From DASUPK01 sp963815045 (lineage in GTDB: Bacteria > Actinomycetota > Thermoleophilia > Solirubrobacterales > 70-9): 64,000 nucleotides of DNA. Location of the stretch: NCBI GenBank assembly GCA_963815045.1, contig CAWFET010000002.1, positions 682,001 to 746,000 of the forward strand, read 5' to 3'. The position numbers and the translations under genes were made by a program. The notes under the pieces are model-generated. The model saw only the letters and a list, made by a program, of their open reading frames with translations. It was not told the origin of the DNA and ran no database searches. Positions 17,747 to 25,921 of this stretch are shown here, in pieces; position 1 is the first letter of the stretch, and each line of letters starts with the position of its first letter.

Positions 17747-17801
17747 CCCCCTTTATTGGCAAATTCATCGAGGGGGTCTGGTGAGCGTCCGCGGGCGGGT
17801 C

Positions 17802-17807
17802 TAGGTT
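17802..17807 (+). promoter_or_regulatory. Leaderless-type -10 box of the beta-propeller gene (TAGGTT)
   Basis: TAGGTT lies six bases before ATC 17814, exactly the spacing other genes here show before ATG or GTG. It supports translation beginning at that ATC. Confidence 0.5.
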
Positions 17808-17813
17808 CGCCCC

Positions 17814-19199
17814 ATCCGCAAACTCGCGTCGCTCGCATTCCTCGCCGCCCTAGTCCCATCCGCCGCTCAGGCCGCGCCCCGCGCTGAGCCGGCCAAGCTG
17901 CCGTCGAGCTCGAGCGGCGCCCTCTCCCAGCTCCGCGGCCGGGCGGGGTGCGTGGCCACCCGTCCGAAGCGCAGCACCAGCTGCGCCGTCGCCCGCGCCC
18001 TTAAGGGCCCCGGCCCGTTCATGGGCTCCCGCGCGATCGCGATCAGCCCCGACGGGCGCAACGTCTACGTCGCCTCCTCGACCAGCCGCGCAATCGCGAT
18101 CTTCGACCGCGACCGGCGAACCGGCAGGCTCACCCAGCCCGCCGGGAAGGGCGGCTGCATCTCCACCGGCGGGGGCGCGGGATGCGCGAAGGCGGCCGGG
18201 CTCGCCGGAGCGAACTCGCTCGCGATCAGCCGGGATGGCCGCAACCTCTACGCCACCGCCCGAGCCGCGAACGCGGTCACCTCATTCGCGCGGAACCCGA
18301 AGACCGGCGCCCTGCGCCAGCTCCCCGGCGGCTGCATCTCCGGGCTGTCTCAGCCGGGCTGCGCCGAGGGCCAGGCCCTGGTCGCCCCCGATGTGCTCGT
18401 GGCCAGCCGCGACGGGAAGAACGTCTACGCGGGCTCCTTCTTCGGCAACGCCGTCGCGGCCTTCAGCCGCGACCCGTCCACCGGCGCCCTCACCCAGCTC
18501 TCGGGATCCGCGGCCTGCATCGCGGAGGCGACCAGTGGATGCACCACCGGCGTCGAGCTCGGCTCTCCGGAGGGCATGGCGATCTCCGCCGCCGGCGGCC
18601 AGGTCTACGTGGCGAGTGCACTCTCCAACGCCGTGGCCATCCTCACCCGGGATCCCTCGAGCGGCGCCCTCACCCAGGCGACGGACGGCACCGGCTGCAT
18701 CGTCCAGGCCATGACCACGGGCTGCGTGACCGGCGTGCAGCTCGCCGGCGCGAACGCGGTCGCCCTGGCCCCCGGCGACACCCACGCCTACGTGACGACC
18801 CTGATCAGCAACAGCCTGGACTCCTTCAACCGGTCCTCCTCCGGCACCCTGACGCAGAAGCAGGGCACCACCGGCTGTCTCGCCTTCCTCCGCGCCGTCG
18901 GCTGCACCTTCGGGCGCGCGATGAGCGAGCCGGAGGGCCTCGACGTCTCTCCCGACGGCCGCAACGTCTACGTGGTCGCCTTCGGGACGGGCGCGGTGGA
19001 CGTGCTCGACCGCAACAGGGTCACGGGGAGGGTGGCGCAGAAGCCCGGACGGGCCGGATGCGCGGGCCCATCCAAGGGTTGCCGCCCGGCGCGGGCGACC
19101 CGCGGGGCCGGCTCGGTCGCGGTCAGCCCGGACGGCCGCTTCCTCTACGTGACGGCCTTCAAGAGCAATGCAGTCGACATCTTCAGGAGGAAGGGATGA
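17814..19199 (+). CDS. Secreted seven-bladed beta-propeller protein (lactonase-like), ATC start
   Basis: Seven repeats of an SPDGRNVYVAS-type strand (variants SRDGRNLYATA, SRDGKNVYAGS, SAAGGQVYVAS, APGDTHAYVTT, SPDGRNVYVVA, SPDGRFLYVTA) each followed by R-xxTGxLTQ and a GC-containing loop, giving a seven-bladed propeller. The loops carry paired cysteines, suggesting disulphides outside the cell. The first canonical start, GTG 17952, lies inside the mature protein. Upstream in frame is a perfect signal peptide RKLASLAFLAALVPSAAQA beginning at ATC 17814, and a stop (TAG 17802) rules out any longer frame. Its 3' end overlaps the sulfatase start (ATGA), so the two are coupled. The ligand is unknown. 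Confidence 0.75.
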   Translation: MRKLASLAFLAALVPSAAQAAPRAEPAKLPSSSSGALSQLRGRAGCVATRPKRSTSCAVARALKGPGPFMGSRAIAISPDGRNVYVASSTSRAIAIFDRDRRTGRLTQPAGKGGCISTGGGAGCAKAAGLAGANSLAISRDGRNLYATARAANAVTSFARNPKTGALRQLPGGCISGLSQPGCAEGQALVAPDVLVASRDGKNVYAGSFFGNAVAAFSRDPSTGALTQLSGSAACIAEATSGCTTGVELGSPEGMAISAAGGQVYVASALSNAVAILTRDPSSGALTQATDGTGCIVQAMTTGCVTGVQLAGANAVALAPGDTHAYVTTLISNSLDSFNRSSSGTLTQKQGTTGCLAFLRAVGCTFGRAMSEPEGLDVSPDGRNVYVVAFGTGAVDVLDRNRVTGRVAQKPGRAGCAGPSKGCRPARATRGAGSVAVSPDGRFLYVTAFKSNAVDIFRRKG

Positions 19200-20806
19200 C
19201 CGAATCGCAGGACCGCCGGGACGGCTTCACCCGCAAGGAGCTGCTCCAGACCGGCGCCGGCGCGGCCGCGGGAGTGCTCCTCTCCCAGAGCGGCCTCGGG
19301 CGCGCCCTCGCGGCCGCCGAGGCGAAGGGCAGCCCGACGAAGGGGATGAACGTGATCCTCTTCCTGACCGACCAGGAGCGGGCGATCCAGCACTTCCCAC
19401 CCCGCTGGATGCAGCGCAACCTCCCCGGCATGATGCGGCTGCGCCGGCACGGCCTCAGCTTCGAGCGCGCCTTCACCAACGCCTGCATGTGCTCACCGGC
19501 CCGCTCCACCCTGATGAGCGGCTACTTCCCCGCCCAGCACGGGGTCAAGTACACGCTCGAGGAGGACATGCCCGCCTACCAGGGCTATCCGCAGGTGGAG
19601 TTGCCGCGGCCCAGCACCATCCCGAACCTCGCCACCGTGATGGAGGCAGCCGGATACAACGTCGTCTACAAGGGCAAGTGGCACTGCTCCAAGCCGCTCC
19701 CGAACCAGGACGCAACCCCAGCCGACCTCCAGGTCTACGGCTTCGACCGCTGGAATCCGCCGGACGCGGGCGCCGACCAGAGCATCCCGGAGGCCGGCGG
19801 CGGCGTCACCAACAACGATGGCCGCTACATGTACTCAGTCGGCAACCCGGAGGACGGGGCGGAGGGCGTGCTCCAGTACATCTCGAGCGCGGCCGCGAAG
19901 CAGCAGCCCTTCTTCCTGGTGATCTCGCTGGTCAACCCCCATGACGTCCTCTTCTATCCGGGGACGACCTTCGACCAGGCGGGCTACGACCACTCCTGGA
20001 TCCAGGGCGACATCCAGATCCCGGCGACCAACGGTGAGGACCTCTCGACCAAGCCCTCGGTCCAGCAGCAGTTCCTGAACATCTTCAACCTGACCGGCAA
20101 GCCGAAGAACAAGAAGCAGAAGCACGCCTACCTGAACTTCTACGGCAACCTGATGCGCTCCTCGGACTACTACCTGACCCAGGTCCTGAACAAGCTCCAG
20201 GACGCCGGCCTGTACGACGACACCCTGATCGTCCGCACCGCGGACCACGGCGAGATGGGGCTGGCCCACGGAGGCCTCCGCCAGAAGAACTTCAACTTCT
20301 ATGAGGAGGCACTGCGCGTCCCCCTCGTCTACTCCAACCCGCGGTTCTTTCCCAAGGCGCGAACCACGAACGCCCTCGTCTCACACGTGGACTTCCTGCC
20401 GACCCTGGCGAGCCTGGCGGGCGCCCCGCGCGCGGCGACGGCGAACTGGGAGGGGGTCGACTACTCGTCCCTGGTGCTCAACGACGGCAAGGGAAAGCCG
20501 CCTCAGGACTACATCGTCTTCACGTACGACGACTACCAGTCCGGCCAGTCCATGCCGCCCTACCCGAGAGCCCCGAACCACATCATCAGCATTCGCGAGC
20601 GCCGCTGGAAGCTGGCGAAGTACTACGACGTCAATCACAAGAAGTCTCCGCAGTGGGAGATGTACGACCTCAAGCACGACCCGCTCGAGATCACCAACCT
20701 CGCCTATCCCGGCTTCCAGCGGGATGCGGTGCAGCAGGCGGCGTATGTGCGGCTGAAGCAGAAGCTCGAGCAGGTCAGAAAGACCCGCCTCCACCGCCTG
20801 GCGTAG
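19196..20806 (+). CDS. Sulfatase / alkaline phosphatase superfamily hydrolase, exported
   Basis: A 536-residue sulfatase. Residues 10-45 look like a Tat-type leader (TRKELLQTGAGAAAGVLLS, only one Arg, so Tat use is uncertain). The metal-binding start is VILFLTDQ. The sulfatase signature CSPARSTL has Cys near residue 99, the residue converted to formylglycine by a maturase not seen here. Later DHGEMGLAHG supplies metal ligands. It is translationally coupled to the beta-propeller gene (ATGA overlap). The natural substrate, a sulfate or phosphonate ester, is unknown. Confidence 0.9.
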   Translation: MTESQDRRDGFTRKELLQTGAGAAAGVLLSQSGLGRALAAAEAKGSPTKGMNVILFLTDQERAIQHFPPRWMQRNLPGMMRLRRHGLSFERAFTNACMCSPARSTLMSGYFPAQHGVKYTLEEDMPAYQGYPQVELPRPSTIPNLATVMEAAGYNVVYKGKWHCSKPLPNQDATPADLQVYGFDRWNPPDAGADQSIPEAGGGVTNNDGRYMYSVGNPEDGAEGVLQYISSAAAKQQPFFLVISLVNPHDVLFYPGTTFDQAGYDHSWIQGDIQIPATNGEDLSTKPSVQQQFLNIFNLTGKPKNKKQKHAYLNFYGNLMRSSDYYLTQVLNKLQDAGLYDDTLIVRTADHGEMGLAHGGLRQKNFNFYEEALRVPLVYSNPRFFPKARTTNALVSHVDFLPTLASLAGAPRAATANWEGVDYSSLVLNDGKGKPPQDYIVFTYDDYQSGQSMPPYPRAPNHIISIRERRWKLAKYYDVNHKKSPQWEMYDLKHDPLEITNLAYPGFQRDAVQQAAYVRLKQKLEQVRKTRLHRLA

Positions 20807-20812
20807 CCGCTC

Positions 20813-21439
20813 CTAGCCCCTCGCCGCGTTCAACGCCGGGCGCACTGGCCGCGCCAGCTCGAGCCGCAGGCGCCACGGGGCGCCGGAGAAGTTCCGGTTC
20901 GAGACCGTGGCGAAGCCCTCCTCGTCCTCGCGCAGCGCCAGGAGCAGGTGCGCGACCCGATCCCCGGCGGGAAGGTCGCCGGCCTCTGCCACCCTGACGC
21001 AGAAGCAGTGGACTCGGTGGCCGCTCGGGCGAACGAGGATCGCGCCCTCCTGCCCCACCAGCCATGTCCCCAGCCGCCCGCGCTCGATTGCCAGCCCGGT
21101 CCGCGACAGCAGCTCGCGCGCATCGTGCCCGACCAGGTCGCCGAGCAGCCCGAGGGCCCTCCGCTCCGGCGGAGTCTCCGTGCCTCCGATCGGCTTCACG
21201 CCCCACGCGCCGCGTTTTGCCTGCAGGTGCAGCACCGCGATCCCGTGTCCGAGGAAGATCGCCGCGACCGGGAAGGTGAGCGGCTGGATCCAGACCAGCA
21301 ACGCCGCAGGCAGGCTGAAGGTGACGATCACCCCGACGCTCCACAGCGTCCAGACGCGCCCCTCACGGGCCAGGGTGCGCTCGCTCGCCCGCCGCCGCCA
21401 CGGCATCGCCGCGGCTTCGCTCAGGACACCGGCTTCCAT
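20813..21439 (-). CDS. Conserved membrane protein of unknown function
   Basis: A 208-residue protein with a basic N-terminus and two close hydrophobic segments (about residues 33-50 and 52-70). A soluble C-terminal part of about 135 residues holds LLGDLVGHDARELLSRTGLAIERGRLGTWLVGQEGAILVRP and HRVHCFCVRV. No known family is recognised. It begins right at the stop of the 74-residue gene upstream on the same strand (TAGATG), so the two are co-translated. It ends seven bases from the sulfatase gene, convergent. Confidence 0.65.
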   Translation of the reverse strand: MEAGVLSEAAAMPWRRRASERTLAREGRVWTLWSVGVIVTFSLPAALLVWIQPLTFPVAAIFLGHGIAVLHLQAKRGAWGVKPIGGTETPPERRALGLLGDLVGHDARELLSRTGLAIERGRLGTWLVGQEGAILVRPSGHRVHCFCVRVAEAGDLPAGDRVAHLLLALREDEEGFATVSNRNFSGAPWRLRLELARPVRPALNAARG

Positions 21440-21664
21440 CTACCCTCCGGCGATCGGGCGGCGCAGGATCACAAGGTCGGCATCCAGCGGCAGCTCGCGC
21501 ACGACCTCGGCCGACCCGTCGGGAAGCGTGGCGCTCGCCAGCATCCCCCGGTCGAGCTCGCGCCGGAACTCCTCGACGGCCGCGCGGTGAGCATCGGTGT
21601 CCTCCGAGCTCCAACTGGCCAGCTCCGTGTGCCCCGTACGGTCCAGCCTGATCAACCTCGACAT
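21440..21664 (-). CDS. Small 74-residue protein of unknown function, first gene of a two-gene operon
   Basis: Starts MSRLIRLDRTGHTELASWSSEDTDAHRAAVEEFRRELDRGMLASATLPDG and ends LVILRRPIAGG. The clear AAAGGAGG Shine-Dalgarno on the minus strand decides the start at 21664. The sequence looks like a compact alpha-beta fold with no cysteine and no membrane segment. I do not recognise the family. Coupling to the downstream membrane protein suggests a partner or regulator. Confidence 0.65.
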   Translation of the reverse strand: MSRLIRLDRTGHTELASWSSEDTDAHRAAVEEFRRELDRGMLASATLPDGSAEVVRELPLDADLVILRRPIAGG

Positions 21665-21733
21665 CTGAGCCTCCTTTTGATCCGGCGGCGGTGTTTGGGG
21701 CCGCCGATCATGTTCACGAATATACGCCGCTCG

Positions 21734-21739
21734 TACACT
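21734..21739 (+). promoter_or_regulatory. Leaderless-type -10 box of leuS (TACACT)
   Basis: TACACT lies nine bases before the leuS ATG. TGTTCA 17 bases further upstream is a weak -35 candidate. The surrounding bases are less GC-rich than average. Confidence 0.5.
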
Positions 21740-21748
21740 GCCCCGGCG

Positions 21749-24307
21749 ATGGCGGACAGCGAAACAACCGAGCGCTATGACCCCCAGGCGATCGAGCGCA
21801 AGTGGCAGCTCGTCTGGGAGGCGGAGAACACCTGGGTCGTCGCGAACCCCGGCTCCCCTGAGTTCGACGAGGCGAAGCCGAAGAGCTACGTCCTCGAGAT
21901 GCTGCCCTACCCGTCCGGCGAGCCTCACGTCGGCCATCTGAAGACCTACTCGGTCGGCGACGCGATCGCCCATTTCCGGCGCAGGCGCGGCTACAGCGTC
22001 GTGCACCCCATGGGCTACGACGCCTTCGGGCTCCCGGCCGAGAACAACGCGATCAACACCGGGGAGCACCCTCGCGAGGCCACCCAGAAGTCGATCGACA
22101 CCTTCCGCCAGCAGTTCATGCGCTGGGGCATCTCGATCGACTGGACCCGCGAGTTCGGCACCCACCAGCCCGCCTATTACCGCTGGACCCAGTGGATCTT
22201 CCTGAAGCTCTTCGAGAGGGGCCTGGCCCACCGCCACGAGGCGCCCGTCCAGTGGTGCCCCAAGGACCAGACCGTGCTCGCCAACGAGCAGGTGATCGAC
22301 GGGCGCTGCGAGCGCTGCGGGACGCTGGTCGAGCAGCGCAACCTCGAGCAGTGGTTCTTCCGGATCACCGAGTACGCCCAGCAGCTGCTCGACGACTTCG
22401 ACCTGCTCGAGTCATGGCCCGAGAACGTGGTCACGATGCAGCGCAACTGGATCGGCCGCTCCGAGGGCGCCGAGGTCACCTTCCGCTGCGAGGAGCTCGA
22501 GCTCGACTTCCCGGTGTTCACGACCCGTCCGGACACGCTGTTCGGCGCGACCTACTTCGTCCTCGCTCCGGAGCACCCGCTGGTCGAGCGGCTGGCGGCG
22601 GGAACGGAGAACGAGAAGGAGGTTCGTGAGTACGTCAACGAGTCCGCTCGCGCGACGGCCGAGGAGCGGGCCGATGAGGAGCGGCAGAAGACCGGGGTGG
22701 CGCTGGGCCGTGAGGTGACGAACCCCGTCAACGGCGAGCGCATCCCCATGTTCGTCGCCGACTACGTGCTGATGGAGTACGGGACCGGCGCGATCATGGC
22801 CGTGCCGGCCCACGACGAGCGCGACTACGAGTTCGCGAAGGCGTACGACCTGCCGATTCGTAGGGTGATCGAGGGCAAGGATCCCGACCAGGCGAAGGAC
22901 GACGACGGGCTTCCGTACGCCGGGGACGGCGCGATGGTCAACTCAGGCCGCTTCGACGGCAAGGACAACCGCGAGGCCTACGACGAGATCGTCGCCTGGC
23001 TGGAGTCGGAGGGCCGCGGCGAGCCCTCCGTCAACTTCCGCCTCCGCGACTGGCTGGTCTCGCGCCAGCGCTACTGGGGCGCACCGATCCCGATCGTCTA
23101 CTGCGACGAGTGCGGCATGGTCCCCGTGCCCGAGGACCAGCTGCCGGTGCTCCTCCCCGACATCGAGGAATACGCGCCGAAGGGGAAGAGCCCGCTGGCG
23201 GCGGCCGAGGACTGGGTCAACACCGAGTGCCCGAAGTGCGGGGGAGCGGCGCGGCGGGAGACCGACACGATGGACACCTTCGTCGACTCGTCCTGGTACT
23301 TCCTGCGCTACCTCGACCCGCGCAATGACGAGCAGTGCTGGGCGCGCGAGGTGGCCGACTACTGGATGCCGGTCGACCAGTACATCGGCGGCGTCGAGCA
23401 CGCGATCCTCCACCTGATGTACGCGCGCTTCTTCGTGAAGGCGCTGCACGACATGGACCTGCTCGAGGCACGCGAGCCGTTCGCCAACCTCTTCACCCAG
23501 GGGATGATCACCCGCGACGGGGCGAAGATGTCCAAGTCCCGGGGCAACACGGTGAGCCCGGCGGAATACGTCGACCGCTTCGGTGCCGACACCCTGCGCA
23601 CCTACATCTGCTTCATGGGCCCGCCGATCAAGGGCGGAGACTGGTCGGACGAGGGGGCGGAGGGGGTCTTCCGGTTCCTCTCGCGGCTGTGGCGGCTGGG
23701 TCGCGAGGTCACCGAGCGGACCAAGGATGTTGCCGCGCCCGATGATGCGAGGGCGCGCGACAGCGCGACCCGTGAGATGGGAGAGGACGCGGCGATTGGT
23801 GGCGAACCCCGCGAGCTCCTCGCCAAGGCGCACTGGGCGATCGACAAGGTCACCCGCGACATCGACCCCCGCTTCCAGTTCAACACCGCCATCTCGGCGG
23901 TGATGGAGCTGGTCAACGAGATCTACCGCCTCAAGGAGGGCCTCTACGGAGATCCTGTCGGAGCCGCGTCGGTGCGCTTCGCGACCTCGACCGCCGTGTC
24001 CCTGCTCTTCCCCTTCGCTCCCCACCTCTGCTCGGAGATCTACGAATGGCTGGAGGGCGCGCGTGTCTGGGAGCAGCCGTGGCCCGAGGCGGACCCAGAG
24101 CTGCTCGAGCGCGACACCTACATGCTCGTGATCCAGGTGAACGGCAAGCTCCGCGACCGCATCGAGGTCGGCGCCGACACCGCCGAGGAGGAGCTGCTGG
24201 AGCAGGCGAGATCCAGCGAGAACGTCCAGCGGCACATCGACGGGAAGTCGATTGCGAAAGAAGTGGTCGTGCCTGGCCGGCTGGTCAACTTTGTCGTCAA
24301 AGGCTGA
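21749..24307 (+). CDS. leuS: Leucyl-tRNA synthetase
   Basis: 852 residues, class I synthetase. The HIGH motif is present as HVGH in PYPSGEPHVGHLKTYSVGD (near residue 58) and KMSKS as AKMSKSRGN (near 593). The editing (CP1) domain lies between, with FTTRPDTLFGATYFVLAPEH and the conserved AVPAHDERD. Zinc-type CxxC pairs are visible (DGRCERCGT and NTECPKCGG). The start at 21749 begins MADSETTERYDPQAIERKWQ, the usual N-terminus; longer frames upstream give no homology. It is followed by a cupin gene after 17 bases. Confidence 0.98.
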   Translation: MADSETTERYDPQAIERKWQLVWEAENTWVVANPGSPEFDEAKPKSYVLEMLPYPSGEPHVGHLKTYSVGDAIAHFRRRRGYSVVHPMGYDAFGLPAENNAINTGEHPREATQKSIDTFRQQFMRWGISIDWTREFGTHQPAYYRWTQWIFLKLFERGLAHRHEAPVQWCPKDQTVLANEQVIDGRCERCGTLVEQRNLEQWFFRITEYAQQLLDDFDLLESWPENVVTMQRNWIGRSEGAEVTFRCEELELDFPVFTTRPDTLFGATYFVLAPEHPLVERLAAGTENEKEVREYVNESARATAEERADEERQKTGVALGREVTNPVNGERIPMFVADYVLMEYGTGAIMAVPAHDERDYEFAKAYDLPIRRVIEGKDPDQAKDDDGLPYAGDGAMVNSGRFDGKDNREAYDEIVAWLESEGRGEPSVNFRLRDWLVSRQRYWGAPIPIVYCDECGMVPVPEDQLPVLLPDIEEYAPKGKSPLAAAEDWVNTECPKCGGAARRETDTMDTFVDSSWYFLRYLDPRNDEQCWAREVADYWMPVDQYIGGVEHAILHLMYARFFVKALHDMDLLEAREPFANLFTQGMITRDGAKMSKSRGNTVSPAEYVDRFGADTLRTYICFMGPPIKGGDWSDEGAEGVFRFLSRLWRLGREVTERTKDVAAPDDARARDSATREMGEDAAIGGEPRELLAKAHWAIDKVTRDIDPRFQFNTAISAVMELVNEIYRLKEGLYGDPVGAASVRFATSTAVSLLFPFAPHLCSEIYEWLEGARVWEQPWPEADPELLERDTYMLVIQVNGKLRDRIEVGADTAEEELLEQARSSENVQRHIDGKSIAKEVVVPGRLVNFVVKG

Positions 24308-24324
24308 TCTGGTAGAAAGGCCCT

Positions 24325-24720
24325 GTGCTGGTCAGGCGGCTCGCGGAGGCTCCCACCGAGGAGTGGCACAGGCTCCGCAATCACATCCTCATGGACGCCG
24401 GAGAGCTCGGCTCCCGGAACATGTCAGTGACCTGGCTGGCGGTCCCGGCGGGGAGCGATCACACCCTCCACTCGCACGAGGAGTCCGAGCAGGTCTACAT
24501 CGTCGCCAGCGGCCGGGGCGCGATGACCGTCGCCGGAGACACCCAGGAGATCTCAGAGGGTGACCTGATCCTCGTCCCGCCGGCGACCGATCACTCGATC
24601 GCCAACTCCAACTCGGCCGATCTCTGCTGCGTGTCGGTGCAGTCGCCCCCCGTCGCGGTGTCCGAGGTCTTCGGGCGCTCCGGCGTCGGCGTGGCCTCCG
24701 AGTACGACGACGAGGACTAG
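24325..24720 (+). CDS. Cupin-domain protein
   Basis: A 131-residue single-domain cupin. The first cupin motif reads GSDHTLHSHEESEQVYIVASGRG (metal ligands His, His and Glu), and the second is GDLILVPPATDHSIAN with the fourth His. Such small cupins bind a metal and act as isomerases, dioxygenases or ligand sensors; none can be chosen here. GTG start, no good Shine-Dalgarno. Four bases separate it from acyP, so they are probably co-translated. Confidence 0.88.
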   Translation: MLVRRLAEAPTEEWHRLRNHILMDAGELGSRNMSVTWLAVPAGSDHTLHSHEESEQVYIVASGRGAMTVAGDTQEISEGDLILVPPATDHSIANSNSADLCCVSVQSPPVAVSEVFGRSGVGVASEYDDED

Positions 24721-24724
24721 CCCG

Positions 24725-24991
24725 GTGACCCGCAGGCGGGTCGTGATCGGCGGGCGGGTACAGGGGGTGTTCTTCAGGGACACCGCGCGCCAGCGCGCCG
24801 AGGCCGCCGGCGTGGCCGGCTGGATCCGCAATACGCCGGACGGGACGGTCGAAGCGGTCTTCGAGGGGGAGCCGGAGGCGGTCGAGCGGATGGTCGAGTT
24901 CTGCCGCCGGGGCCCGAGCAGGGCCGAGGTCAGCTCGGTGGACGTGACCGACGAGGAGCCCGAGGGGCTGTCGGGATTCGAGGTCCGCTGA
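24725..24991 (+). CDS. acyP: Acylphosphatase
   Basis: An 88-residue enzyme hydrolysing acyl phosphates. The family signature is GGRVQGVFFRDTARQRAEAAGVAGWIRNTPDGTVEAVFEG: the Arg in FFRD and the Asn in RNTPDG are the catalytic residues. GTG start four bases after the cupin stop. No other function fits. Confidence 0.95.
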   Translation: MTRRRVVIGGRVQGVFFRDTARQRAEAAGVAGWIRNTPDGTVEAVFEGEPEAVERMVEFCRRGPSRAEVSSVDVTDEEPEGLSGFEVR

Positions 24992-25065
24992 GCGGCGGCC
25001 AAGCCGTCACCGATCCGAGACGAAGGTGGGCTGTCTCGCGCCAACCGTGATGGCAGGTTGCCCCC

Positions 25066-25638
25066 GTGCCGGAGTTCAGCCGCTCGCAATTGCTGCTCTA
25101 CGCCGCGATCGCCATCGCCGTGCTACTGGTCGGCGCTCGCTGGATCCGCTCGACCGGTGAGGGGTCTGCGGCGCGCACGGGGGTCAGCTTCGCGGCTGGC
25201 TCATCTCACGAAGGGTCGGGCACTCAGGACGTGGTGGTCCATGTGGCCGGCGACGTCCGTCGCCCGGACGTCTACCGGCTGCCGGCCGGTTCGAGGGTGA
25301 CGGACGCCGTCAGGCGGGCCGGCGGCTTCGCACCGGGAGCAAACCGCGACGCGATCAACCTCGCGGCGCGGCTGAGCGACGGCCAGCAGGTCGTTGTTCC
25401 CGGCCCGGGGACGGTCGCGGCGAGCTCGGCGCCGGGCGCGCAGAGCGGCCCGGTCAGCCTCGGCAGCGCGACGGTCGAGCAGCTCGACGGGATCGAGGGC
25501 ATCGGCCCGGTCACGGCTCAGAAGATCATCGAGTACCGCGACCAGCACGGCGGGCTCTCCTCCATCGATCAGCTGGATGAGGTCTCCGGAATCGGCCCAT
25601 CGACCATGCAGACGCTCAGGGCCGCGTTGCAGCCCTGA
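25066..25638 (+). CDS. comEA: Competence protein ComEA (DNA receptor)
   Basis: 190 residues. One N-terminal membrane anchor (about residues 6-24), a SLBB domain (VVVHVAGDVRRPDVYRLPAGSRVTDAVRRAGGF) and a C-terminal double helix-hairpin-helix DNA-binding unit (ATVEQLDGIEGIGPVTAQKIIEYRDQHGGLSSIDQLDEVSGIGPSTMQTL). ComEA binds incoming double-stranded DNA outside the membrane and hands it to ComEC, encoded 283 bases downstream. GTG start; CAGGTT lies six bases upstream where other genes here have TANNNT. Confidence 0.95.
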   Translation: MPEFSRSQLLLYAAIAIAVLLVGARWIRSTGEGSAARTGVSFAAGSSHEGSGTQDVVVHVAGDVRRPDVYRLPAGSRVTDAVRRAGGFAPGANRDAINLAARLSDGQQVVVPGPGTVAASSAPGAQSGPVSLGSATVEQLDGIEGIGPVTAQKIIEYRDQHGGLSSIDQLDEVSGIGPSTMQTLRAALQP

Positions 25639-25667
25639 GCGCCCGGGATGCTTCTCACGTCTTCCGT

Positions 25668-25865
25668 CTAGTGGCCGAGCAGGCGGTCCCACGCGATGCG
25701 GTGCGAGCCCATGATCTCCCTCTCGGGCTGCGCATTCCCGCGCGGGACGCTCCCCGCATGACCCTCGGCGGCGTGCATCTCGGCCCGCCGGTGCTCGAGT
25801 TGCTGCTCCGTGTCGGCCGGGGCGGGCTGGCGTGCCCCGCGTCGTTGTTCGTGGTTCCTCGTCAT
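25668..25865 (-). CDS. Small hydrophilic protein, 65 residues, unknown
   Basis: An antisense-oriented small gene in the comEA-comEC gap. It starts MTRNHEQRRGARQPAPADTEQQLEHRRAEMHAAEGHAG and ends IAWDRLLGH. GGAGGAG just before the ATG on the minus strand is a convincing ribosome-binding site. The protein is charged, has no membrane segment and is probably disordered. No family recognised. The gap is too long to be empty in such compact DNA, which also supports a gene here. Confidence 0.5.
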   Translation of the reverse strand: MTRNHEQRRGARQPAPADTEQQLEHRRAEMHAAEGHAGSVPRGNAQPEREIMGSHRIAWDRLLGH

Positions 25866-25921
25866 CGCTCCTCCAAGTGGTCGAAGCTGGGGTTCACTCA
25901 CGCGTACCACGTGACCACTGA

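Noticed and set aside
20948..21748. In-frame extension upstream of leuS
   Set aside because: It would cover the two minus-strand genes and the leuS promoter, and has no homology. The synthetase N-terminus starts at 21749.
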